Source: Eutrigla gurnardus (taxonomy: Eukaryota > Chordata > Actinopteri > Perciformes > Triglidae). Taken from it: DNA of 64,000 nt. A program made the translations under genes and the position numbers. The notes under the pieces are model-generated. The model did no database searches. It worked only from the letters and a program-made list of their open reading frames with translations, and was not told the DNA's origin. Positions 55,012-64,000 of the stretch are shown one piece after another (positions within the stretch are counted from its first letter, which is position 1; each line of letters starts with the position of its first letter). The DNA lies in contig OY741276.1 in NCBI GenBank assembly GCA_963514095.1, forward strand, positions 14,210,959 to 14,274,958, in the 5' to 3' direction.

Positions 55012-55051
55012 GTGTGTCAGTGTTAGTGTGTTTGTGTCTGTGTGGGTGTGT
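54911..55051. repeat. (TG)n microsatellite, CA-rich in arl15 sense
   Basis: TG repeats over about 108 bp with a few TA, TT and GC interruptions, fading into TG-rich sequence up to 55051. The valine-cysteine frames here are translations of the repeat. Confidence 0.95.
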
Positions 55052-55990
55052 TTTTCCATCTTTTCAGGAGGCTAGGATGGGTGAGCCATCAAAACATGCA
55101 CTGCACCTGTCATGTGCCTACAGTGCGCAGAAAACAACATAAATTATTTGAATTCTCGACCCCACAAAACATTTCCTTGCGTCACTAAGTTGCCTGTGAG
55201 GGGCTGCACTGATTTATCCCTCTTTCACGGCTCCCTTTAAGGACTGGCTGCCTCCCATTGCATTTGCTCCGTTTACGTATCTCCACCTCAAGATCTCTCA
55301 TCTGTGCTTATTAAACGGCTTCCTCGGTGGCGTACATTTCCAGGAATAACAGGGTGCAGATTGTACAGCCACTTCCAAACACACTAACAGGTCTGACGTC
55401 TGTGACCGAAAGGTGTGATGCTTCTGGAGATAAATAACTAAATAAACAAACATGCTTTTGGTGTACACAGCTACTTGTTTAAACAGTTAATTGTGAGGGA
55501 TGAGATGATATCAGATGTTTCTTTTAATGTAAATGGCTAAATCTGCACATGCGCATCTGCATTGTGTAATTTGGAGCAAAGCAGGTTCTTTACAAAAAGA
55601 GAACCAAAACATCCCACCCACATACTGGGATGAAGACGAGAGTGTGATGATTTGGTAGTGACAAACTAATGAAATAAATTGTACATAAAACTGTTGTTAC
55701 AGACTACAGGACAAAAATATTTAAATTGCTGAAATAAACTTTTTTTATTTTGGATAGCCTAATATTATTACATTTAAAAAAAAAAGGTTATTGTTGTTAT
55801 GTTGCATTGTTTTTAAAGCAGTTTGAGTCACTTTGTTAGTATGGGGCCGTAGCCAATGCTAACCTGCTATTGTCTAGAATGGACCACAAGAAAATGTCAC
55901 GGCTGGGTTCCCCTCATGCAGACAAAGGAGGAAATTATCATCTAAAATTCTGAAAGCATTACAGGCCCAGGCTCGGTGTGCATTTCTTAC

Positions 55991-56050
55991 CCCCAAGTTC
56001 TTTTACATTCAAGACGGCATTTGGAAATGGCACCGCTTTGATGCTGAAAC
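55991..56050 (-). CDS. arl15: arl15 coding exon 3 (interswitch)
   Basis: This 60-nt exon completes Gly65, encodes residues 66-84 and gives the first base of codon 85. It reads FSIKAVPFPNAVLNVKELG, which closely follows the ARL15 interswitch strands and leads into the switch II region. In ordinary ARFs the DxGGQ motif carries the catalytic glutamine. Here the sequence continues ELGG-A across the splice junction, so the glutamine position is alanine (A86), as in other ARL15 proteins. The acceptor has a strong pyrimidine tract (CTTCTTTCTTTTCTTCTTCTCC... type, ending CATCAG) with a plausible CTAAT branch site about 35 nt upstream. The donor is GTAAGA. No open reading frame long enough to flag it exists here; it was found by phase and homology. 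Confidence 0.95.
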
Positions 56051-57362
56051 CTGATGGGGAGAAGAAGAAAAGAAAGAAGATGATTAGTGTGTGTTAGAAT
56101 TGATGAGAATTAATTTATAGGAATGTTGCCCCGATTGCTTTTTCATGGTGAGAAAAAGGGCTAAAATCTGCATTGATCATTTAGCTTCCCCTGGGAGAAT
56201 CGGTATAGCTTTTTCAAACCACCAGCTGGTGAACACACAGGACTGATAACATGTTTGTGTTGTGAAAACTAAAGAAAAAAAACACTTTGTGTGGTCCGGC
56301 TTAGCAAAACAGAAAAACAAGAAAAGCTAAACAGACAAAAAAGTGTTGGCCTAAGAGGAGGATAGAGCTAATGTCTAAAGTGCTACCATGTATTACGCGG
56401 TTTGTTTCTGCGGTTTGCGTACGGTGGGAAATAGTAAAGAAACCCACTGAAGCTGGAGATTTAATGTTGTTCAAATTAGGCTTAATTGCTTTGGTGGGGA
56501 TCCATTTGCTGGAAAGTTTCACCAACGGGAGGAGAGATGAGACAGACAAACTGATCATGATTTCCTAAACATCTGAATTAACTGCTAAATGTCGTTTTTT
56601 TAAGCCCATTACGACAGTGCAGAACCATGGAGTAAGAAGTGGGGGGAACCACAGGAGACTTCCCCCCTCATTGTTCTTCCTGATCTTCCCTCTGTAGATG
56701 TTGGCAGACACAGACAGTGCTGACAGCTAAATCTCATTTCAAAGAAGTGGGCTAAAATTATGATTAAGCCAGAGGTGAGTAATCAACATGTTTGACTTAT
56801 TAAGGCCTACTCAACGTCAGGCGCACACAGGCGTCCACTCCCTTTCAAGAACCCGCGCCACGGAGACAAGCTAACGGTTACAGGTAGCACATTTGGGAAT
56901 TACTTTATATTTACCATCTCTTGGCGAACATGCGCAATGACTTAACCAAAAATGGAACTTCTGCAACAGCTCAAAGTCTGACTGCTGACAAAACCAGGGG
57001 AGGAAAAAGGAATGTCAGTGTCCTTGAGGGATAGCTTTGCGTATATGGAAAGCAGAGTGTTGACTACCAAGAGAATGTACTAGCCCTAAAGCCTCCTCTT
57101 CTGGACATACTTACTTAACACCAGCCTCCCACTTGACTAGAAGAAAAGAAGCAGAGTTTTGGCTGGTGAGATACAGCAGAGCGTTTTCCCTGGAAGACAC
57201 GGCGAAGACATGCTTCCCCCTATTGGAGAGCTGTAATACCTGGACAGTATTATCTTTTTGTGATTCCAATCCGGAGCTCTTCTCGGAAAAAGCTTTAACG
57301 AACATGTGAAGGAAAGAAGGTGGATTTATGTGTGGAGAGTGCATGATTCTATTTACCTACAG

Positions 57363-57396
<34 letters not shown>

Positions 57397-57411
57397 CTCT
57401 GATCCACATAC
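56051..57411 (-). other. arl15: arl15 intron 2 (1.36 kb)
   Basis: A compact intron with a strong pyrimidine tract at its 3' end and a (CA)n tract at its 5' end. Nothing else in it is recognisable. The open frames here (such as those around 56301-56568 and 57111-57344) show no domain. Confidence 0.9.
57363..57391. repeat. (CA)14 beside arl15 exon 2 donor, UG in the pre-mRNA
   Basis: A pure CA tract on the plus strand whose near end is 21 bp from the exon 2/intron 2 boundary at 57412. In the transcript it is a UG repeat just downstream of the 5' splice site. Confidence 0.95.
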
Positions 57412-57556
57412 CTGTTGTCGGAACAATGCCGTCGCCACCCTCACTACAGAGCCGCGAGAGTAGGCTGGTCTTTCCAGCACCTGTCAGGCCAATGCACACC
57501 ACATCATACTCTGGTCTTGGCGGCGGGGGTCCTTTACAGCACAATGCCCGGAAACA
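57412..57556 (-). CDS. arl15: arl15 coding exon 2 (P-loop and switch I)
   Basis: This exon encodes residues 17-64 and the first base of codon 65. It begins CFRALCCKG, with three cysteines at 17, 22 and 23 that are candidate palmitoylation sites, followed by a proline run (PPPPRP). The nucleotide-binding P-loop GLTGAGKTS is at residues 39-47; human ARL15 has Ser where this protein has Ala43. The exon ends with the switch I threonines 63-64. The acceptor is a pyrimidine-rich tract ending TTTTCTAG, and the donor is GTATGT at 57411-57406. It starts in phase 0 and ends in phase 1, which fits the next exon exactly. A (CA)n microsatellite lies 21 bp past the donor. The identification is secure because residue order, exon phase and length all fit ARL15. 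Confidence 0.97.
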
Positions 57557-57973
57557 CTAGAAAACAAAAACAAACAAAGCAGTGATTTAATTGGAAAACA
57601 GACCAAATGCACCTGGTGCAGATGGGAAAGTGATTAAGATCCTGCATTTTGGAACGGCAACAAGTTCTAAGTTAAAAAAAAGTTCTGGCTTTGCAACAAC
57701 AAAAAAGACTCATGTGCGCTACAGCTGTTTTCGTATGAAGAGGCAGGAAACCCTACTACATGTTAGGTCTGGTCGATGAAAAACTTCCAGATTGTCAGTT
57801 GATATAAGGGGAGCAAACTTTTTTTTTTTAATAAAGGGAACTGAGTAATGATGAAGAACAAAAACAAAACCACACATTTTAATTTAATGATTTAATGCCA
57901 CATGAAAAAAAAAAGATGTGAGAAGGGAAAATGAGTGAGCATCCCAGCACTTGGGCAACATTGTTATTGTCTA

Positions 57974-57975
<2 letters not shown>

Positions 57976-58009
<34 letters not shown>
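57976..58009. repeat. (GT)17 microsatellite, CA in arl15 sense
   Basis: A pure GT tract 420 bp upstream of exon 2 on the transcript. It is complementary to the UG tracts on either side of it (58233-58374 upstream and 57363-57391 downstream). Confidence 0.95.
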
Positions 58010-58011
<2 letters not shown>

Positions 58012-58230
58012 ACGTGTACCCCATCTAACTGGGCCCTTGTGGCAACCAGAGGCAGACCTGTCACCCCATGAATCACGACCTGGGAGTGAGGGCCTGCTGT
58101 GAGACATTAAGGGGCAAATGCAGTGTGAACCGTGAATGAGATCTTTAAACTTGTGTGCAGAGATCAGTATCCAAAACTAAAAAGAGATCTCTTTTATTAG
58201 CAAGACAGGAACCAGTCTGGACAAGGCAGG

Positions 58231-58374
<144 letters not shown>

Positions 58375-61300
58375 CCATTTACTATATCACGTTTCAGGTG
58401 CAAGAACATCAACACAAGATTGCTTACTGCTCTTGTCAGAGGATGACCCTGTTCAACACACTGCTACTCTGTTCAATCAAAATGCTCTGACAGGAAGGAA
58501 AACACACACGAGTGTACGAGGAAACTGCAGCACATCTGTGCGCAGTCTCCAGGTGTGGTGTTGGGCATGCCAATAAAACTCCTACCTCAGTGGGGAGAAG
58601 CAGATATAAACAAACGAGAGAACAGACAAATATTCTGTATCAACGCTCAAGTGTCTTTGGCAAAAGTTCAAGATTTAGGTCTTGTATAAGAATCCCTGGT
58701 TTCAACTGCAGCTCACATCTTGTCTTGAGATGCATGAAGCCAAACAAACAAGACCTTTCCTCTGACTAGCAGCGCAGGATATGACCGTGGCTTCTCACAA
58801 ATTGGAGGGGAACGAGAGAGCATCAGAGAGTGTTGCAGCACTCATACCCCCAGACGTCGGTGACCACCAGGGTCAGTTTTCAGAGCCGTGCCAAAACAGA
58901 GCTGCTGTTTGATGGAGATGTGGGGAATCTGCTTCAATAGAACCAGACGTCGGCTGAGCAACCCGACCCCCCCGACTCCTAGATGAACCCGCCGGTCTGC
59001 TCAAACAGGAAACATTCTCCTCTTCCAGAAAAACGGTAAGATCAGAAACACACGCGCGTCAGATGGGGGAACACGTGTAAAAACTTGGTCTGATGAGGTC
59101 ATTCTATTCTCATCCCCGCCTTCCCTGAAGCGACATGTAAAGATTTCTGCAGGAAAGCTGCCCTTCAGCTGTCAATCCCCCGAGCTGGCAGTGAATGTTT
59201 CACAGGAAAGGACGGAAGAACTGGAGCAGCTATGAGGTTGCAATGAGTTATTATTTATGTATCCCCCCCACCACGTACAGTGCAAATTTTACAATAGTTG
59301 CCAAAGGAGCATCCAGGGTCCGACCCGGGGGTCCCCGTACACAGTGGCCCCTATGAGAGAGAGCAAAATAGAGGGAGCTCCCACCTCTGGCTCTCCTTGA
59401 CAGCACAAGATTGACGAGGAGAGCTTGGTCAAAAGGCTCACAGGAGAAAAATAAATATGCTTACCTCGAGACATGCCCCTTCCCCTTTCAACCACACACG
59501 CGATGATCTGAGAGCCAGTGTGCTGTGTCACTGAGGGCTGACAGCTCAAATGAGACCGTCCTATGATGACTACCTCCATAAATCTCCCAGGCATCCAGAC
59601 GAGCAGCTGAGATCAGAACTGGACGTTGAATTCACCATACACAGTCGACAGGTCTCCAAAATGTTGTTCGAGTGATTTACAGTATGTTCAGACAAAGCCG
59701 GAAGTGACAGACTTAAAATATTCTGGCAACGTACTGCCGCATAGAAAAACATGCACCTATGGAGGCTGATCAGCTTTATTTCCTGTTTTGTGAAGGCTAC
59801 TATTTAACTATTACTATGAGGAATTAAAAGGAGCACAATCTTTAAGAAAAAAACAAATAAAACCTTTCAACTCCTTGCCAAAACACTCTCCATAAAAAGT
59901 CTGTCATTCTCTGACTTTAATGATTGGCTGGCTCCCTCTTATAGGATTGGACATGTTTTAATTGTGTTTCCCTGAAAGACCTGCCAAGACATTACCTCAC
60001 TGTTACTGATTAGCTAGGCTTTATGTAAATGATAAACACTGCCATATATAAATATTGCTGAAGACATCGCCAGGCTGTGATTTTTTTTTTCAGATGAATG
60101 AATGTCTCCTTAAAAGATGCATGACGCCCCCACCCGCTCCCCCAAAGCCTTCAGCTTGAAAAAGACGTCAAGACATTTAATGGTTGACATAACTGGGCCT
60201 CCTGGCAACGGACCAGAGCTCAAGCACACAAGAACAGAAGCTGAAGGCACTACTGCCGGCCTACCAGTAGGCCACTTGTGTAAGGATAGGTCAGGGCAGC
60301 TCCATAAATCTACAGACGCTGAATAATAGCATTTAGCCTCATGTAATTGATGGGGGAAGTCAATAATCAGTGGTATGAAAGGAAAACAATTACATTACTT
60401 CCTTTTTCTTCAATATTTCCCTTCAAACAATGCTCAAAGTCATACCACATTCAGCCTGACCAACACAACCATGCTGACCTCAAGTGACCGCATGTCGATT
60501 TGCATACTAACCCATGACATATTGATGGATATAACAACACTATATACATAAAAAAGAGATTGATGTCAGGGGTCAGACACTACAAACAAAAATATTGGAA
60601 GAAAAACAGTTTGGTCAATGAGGCGATGAAACCCATTGTGTTAGGTGCTTTTGCAACCTGACGTAGTTGGAACAGAACAGGAGCCAGGCTCTTTTTAGAA
60701 AACCACTTTGTATTTTTAGGGGTAATAAATGTGGGTTAGAGGGAAGCCGCTACCTCCGCAGCAGACTAGTTCGTGTTTCACTCTCGTACTCTCTGGCTAC
60801 TGACGAGACACCACAGGATAGGGAAATGGGCAGTGGCATGACAGCATGCCCCAAATTGAGGTACCCCAACAAGCTTCCAGTTTCTCTGGTGTGGTTTTCT
60901 CCCTGCTTCCCACTAAACATTGGGGTCATCAAAGGATACATGCAGCATGTGGCCCTACAAATATTCCAGCTGAATATTATTTTGGTTTTAACTGCCTAAT
61001 CTACAAGAATGACATGCTGCATCTAGGTGCATTTTGATTTTCTGCTTAGGAACACATGATAATAGAACAAGTCCTGTCAAAAGTAATAAAAAAATAGACA
61101 TTCAGGAGCAATTTGTGGTTCAGAATCTTGCCCAAGAAAACAGAATGCGGACTAGAGGAGCCAGGGATCATACCTCAAATATCACGATTAACTCCTGAGC
61201 CACAGCCTTCCCCCATGATTAATCCAACGTCTTGCCCAGAAAAGGCTTGCTGTCTTTTGGGATCATCACACAGTATTGTGTTTATCCAGATGTTTGGCAA

Positions 61301-61770
61301 ACACTATACAAATTTAACAAATTCCACACTTTCACACAACTGCTTTGGTTTTGTGTGTTTAGATATTTCACAGACATACAATAAGAAGGTGCTAACTCTC
61401 TGGACACCAGCAGGTTATCACACATCTGTTTCCAAAAATATGAAATATGACATATTAACAAGACAAGACATTTATTTTTCCATTTGAGCCAATGGTGCAG
61501 CCATAAGGAACTTGTTTTGAGTGCCAGACACACTGTGTGTATGTGTCGAGAAGTATGGGAAAAATGCTCATCGACGATTGATCTCTCTCATCATTTCAGT
61601 GTGTGGAAATCAAGCATAAAATCATCATCTCTTTGATGTTTTTTGAATAATCCACTCAGGGAGTTTGCCAATAACGCCTACATGACTGTGTGAAAAAATA
61701 ATTAGAGGGAAGGAGTGTCAAAAAAAGGGGTTTTCATCTGTGGCTAAAGGAAATATGTTGCCAAGATGTA

Positions 61771-61983
61771 CAGTGGTGTGAAAAAGTATTTGCCCCCTTC
61801 CTGCTTTTTTCTTTTTTTGCATGTTTGTCACACTTAAATGTTTCAGATCACCAAACAAATTTTAATATAAGGCAAGGATAACTCAAGTAAACACAAAATG
61901 CAGTTTTTAAATGAAGGTTTGTATTATAAAGGGAGAAAAAAATCCAAACCTTCATGGCCCTGTGTGAAAAAGTATTTGCCCCT
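61771..61983 (+). repeat. left terminal inverted repeat of Tc1-like element
   Basis: It holds an outer direct repeat near 61776-61796 and an inner one near 61961-61983. The transposase is expected to bind at these. Confidence 0.9.
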
Positions 61984-62137
61984 CCAGTTAAAACATAACT
62001 TAACTAAGGTTTATCACACCTGAGTTCAATTTCTCTAGCCAACCCCAGGCCTGATCACTGCCACACCAGTTCCCAATCAAGAATTCACTTAAATAGGACC
62101 TGCCTGACAAAGTGAAGCTCCTCAAAAGCAAGACATC

Positions 62138-63159
62138 ATGGTGAAAACCAAAGAAATTCAGGAACAAATGAGAAAGAAAGCAATTGAGATCTATCAGTCT
62201 GGAAAAGGTTATAAAGCCATTTCTAAAGCTTTGAGACTCAAGAGAACCACAGTGAGAGCCATAATCCACAAATGGCGAATACATGACACCGTAATGAGCC
62301 TTCCCAGGAGTGGCCGGCCGACCAAAATGACGCCAAGAGTGCAGCGACCACTCATCCAAGAGGTGACAAAAGACCCCAGAACAACATCAAAAGAACTGCA
62401 GGCCTTGCTTGCATCAATTAAGGTCAATGTTCATGACTCTACCATAAGAAAGACACTGGGCAAAAATGGCCTACATGGCAGAGTTCCAAGACGGAAACCA
62501 CTGCTGAGCCAAAAAAATATTAAAGCTCGTCTAATGTTTGCCAGGAAACATCTTGCTGATCCCCAACACTTTTGGGAGAATACTTTGTGGACTGACGAGA
62601 CAAAAGTTGAACTTTATGGAAGGTGTGTGTCCCAATACATCTGGCGTAATGTAACACCGCTTTTCAGAAAAAGAACATCATACACACAGTAAAATATGGT
62701 GGTGGTAGTGTGATGGTCTGGGGCTGTTTTGCTGCTTCAGGGCCTGGAAGACTTGCTGTGATAAATGGAGCCATGAATTCTGCTGTCTACCAACAAATCC
62801 TGAAGGAGAATGTCCGTCCATCTGTTCGAGACCTCAAGCTGAAGCGAACTTGGGTTCTGCAGCAGGATAATGATCCAAAACACACCAGCAAGTCCACCTC
62901 TGAATGGCTAAAGAAGAACAAAATTAAGACTCTGGAGTGGCCTAGTCAAAGTCCTGACCTGAATCCTATTGAGATGCTGTGGCATGACCTCAAAAAGGCG
63001 GTTCATGCTCGAAAACCCTCCAATAAGGTGGAATTACAACGACTGTGCAAAGACGAGTGGGCCAAAATTCCTCCACAGCGCTGTCAAAGACTCATTGCAA
63101 GTTATCGCAAACGCTTGATGGCTGTTGCTGCTGTTAAGGGTGGCCCAACCAGTTATTAG
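62138..63159 (+). pseudogene. Tc1-like transposase, DD34E, one frameshift
   Basis: The first frame (62138-62692) starts MVKTKEIQEQMRKKAIEIYQ. It has a paired-type helix-turn-helix (about residues 10-55), a GRP linker with basic residues (SGRPTKMTPR), a second DNA-binding helix region and the first catalytic aspartate in LWTDETKVEL (Asp153, codon at 62594). The second frame resumes from about 62660 and includes VMVWGCFAASGPG. It carries QQDNDPKHTS (second Asp, codon at 62866) and SPDLNPIEMLWHD (Glu, codon at 62971), with exactly 34 residues between them. The two frames differ by one base; a lost base near 62650-62660 explains it. Without the lesion the length would be about 340 residues, the usual Tc1 size. 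The catalytic residues are all present, so the copy is dead only through this one lesion. Confidence 0.92.
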
Positions 63160-63164
63160 GTTTA

Positions 63165-63377
63165 GGGGGCAAATACTTTTTCACATAGGGCAATGTACAT
63201 TTGGATTTTTTCCCCCCTTAATAAAAGAAAACTTCATTTAAAAACTGCATTTTGTGTTTAGTTGTGTTGTCCTGGCCTTATATTAACATTTTTTTGATGA
63301 TCTGAAACATTTAAGTGTGACAAACATGCAAAAAAAGAAGAAAGCAGGAAGGGGGCAAATACTTTTTCAGACCACTG
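63165..63377 (-). repeat. right terminal inverted repeat of Tc1-like element
   Basis: The reverse complement matches the left repeat over its whole length. The inner direct repeat is at 63165-63187 and the outer one at about 63352-63372. Confidence 0.9.
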
Positions 63378-64000
63378 TATATGCAGATATGCAGGCAACC
63401 CAACAACCAGTCTAATTCCTTAAATACACACAAAACACTTGCACTTGTAATAAAAACTGACCCACAGGGTCTTGTCCTATGGCGTGGCACACTTCCTCTT
63501 GAAAGGTGGGTTACACTTCAACTGATATGCTTGAACCTTTTGCACTTGGCCCAGCGATGGCGTTAATGAGTGTAATGCCTCTTAAAAACTGCAGTATCAC
63601 ATTTACCTCCTGGCATTTACAATAGCAGGGCACATCAAAAAGCAAAGCTGGACTTCCTCCTTGGCTGCCAATTTACACAAGCTGGGCATCTTTGATTTCG
63701 TAGCAACAGTGGCGTTAGCAAAGGAAATTAGAGAGGAGGAGGAGAAAAGGGAAAGGACATCCGAGACACTTGCCTCTGGGAGTCAACGCCGATGTAGACA
63801 GACAGACACGGGACATGGATGGACAAGGAGGCCGTTTTTATTTTTCCAGACCAAGTGTCGGGACAACACTTGTGTGCATGGCTCACTTCTGACCTTTGAA
63901 AATGACAGTCCTTTATATGGGCGTCCCGACGGAGGAGCGGTGCTAACAGATATGTGTGTAATACACACCAGCCACAGTCATAACACAGGCCTGCAAAACC

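Larger units (their letters stand above)
41970..55990 (-). other. arl15: arl15 intron 3 (14.0 kb)
   Basis: The intron is bounded by the donor GTAAGA at 55990 and the acceptor CTACAG at 41970. It is the most transposon-rich part of the window: see the elements at 46992-47275, 47320-47857, 51750-52020 and 53309-53721, the hairpins at 46256 and 52605, and the (TG)n at 54911. The segments 42735-46255, 48300-51750 and 55060-55990 hold only short AT-rich or simple sequence with no recognised gene. Confidence 0.85.
61771..63377 (+). mobile_element. Tc1-like DNA transposon, full length, 1607 bp
   Basis: Both outer ends read CAGTGGT..., and each is flanked by a TA dinucleotide (61769-61770 and 63378-63379), the Tc1/mariner target duplication. 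Terminal inverted repeats of about 213 bp (61771-61983 and 63165-63377) are roughly 90% alike by eye. Each carries an outer and an inner copy of GTGTGAAAAAGTATTTGCCCC or a close variant, which is the IR/DR layout of fish Tc1 elements such as the Sleeping Beauty group. A single transposase frame lies between them. Length, ends and target site all fit a complete copy. It is inserted in intron 1, antisense to arl15. Confidence 0.95.

Noticed and set aside
54853..55142. Val-Cys and Thr-His rich open frames
   Set aside because: They are translations of the (TG)n tract; the same holds for the frames at 41178-41583 and 58145-58490.

Overview
The window reads as nuclear DNA of a teleost fish, probably a spiny-rayed (percomorph) one. 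Coding density is very low, dinucleotide microsatellites are abundant, splice sites are GT-AG, and several interspersed repeats match fish repeat types I know from memory (a Tc1-like DNA transposon, an RTE/Rex3-like LINE piece, several MITEs). There is no bacterial-style gene packing, no CRISPR array and no operon.

The one host gene I can support is arl15 (ADP-ribosylation factor-like GTPase 15), on the minus strand. Four coding exons, in transcript order 57556-57412, 56050-55991, 41969-41761 and 1072-920, join in frame with consensus splice sites. They give 188 residues plus a TGA stop. Aligned to the vertebrate protein these are residues 17-204 of 204. Only the first coding exon (about 16 residues) is missing, and it should lie beyond the right edge. 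The introns are >6.4 kb (partial), 1.36 kb, 14.0 kb and 40.7 kb. The 3'UTR runs leftward from position 919 and its end was not identified.

The rest is intronic. Intron 1 (right end) holds a nearly complete 1607-bp Tc1-like element at 61771-63377, with TA duplications, 213-bp terminal inverted repeats of the IR/DR type, and a DD34E transposase broken by one single-base frameshift. It also carries a 142-bp (CA)n tract and a (GT)17 tract. Intron 3 carries a 538-bp MITE with a palindromic core containing two octamer motifs, a second MITE ending in AGGGACA-type repeats, a common fish interspersed repeat, a near-perfect 34-bp hairpin and a long (TG)n tract. Intron 4 carries two copies of a 'TACTTTTACT'-type fish element, a two-copy dispersed repeat, a LINE fragment, a perfect 16-bp hairpin, a GA tract next to a poly-C tract, and (AG)n, (AT)n and (CA)n microsatellites.

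I found no second protein-coding gene, tRNA, rRNA or recognisable miRNA. Apart from pieces of the arl15 and transposase reading frames, the open frames in the window look like chance frames or low-complexity translations. I did not find a convincing new biological system. The best leads are complementary CA/UG tracts bracketing arl15 exons, the nearly intact Tc1 copy, and the palindromic elements.
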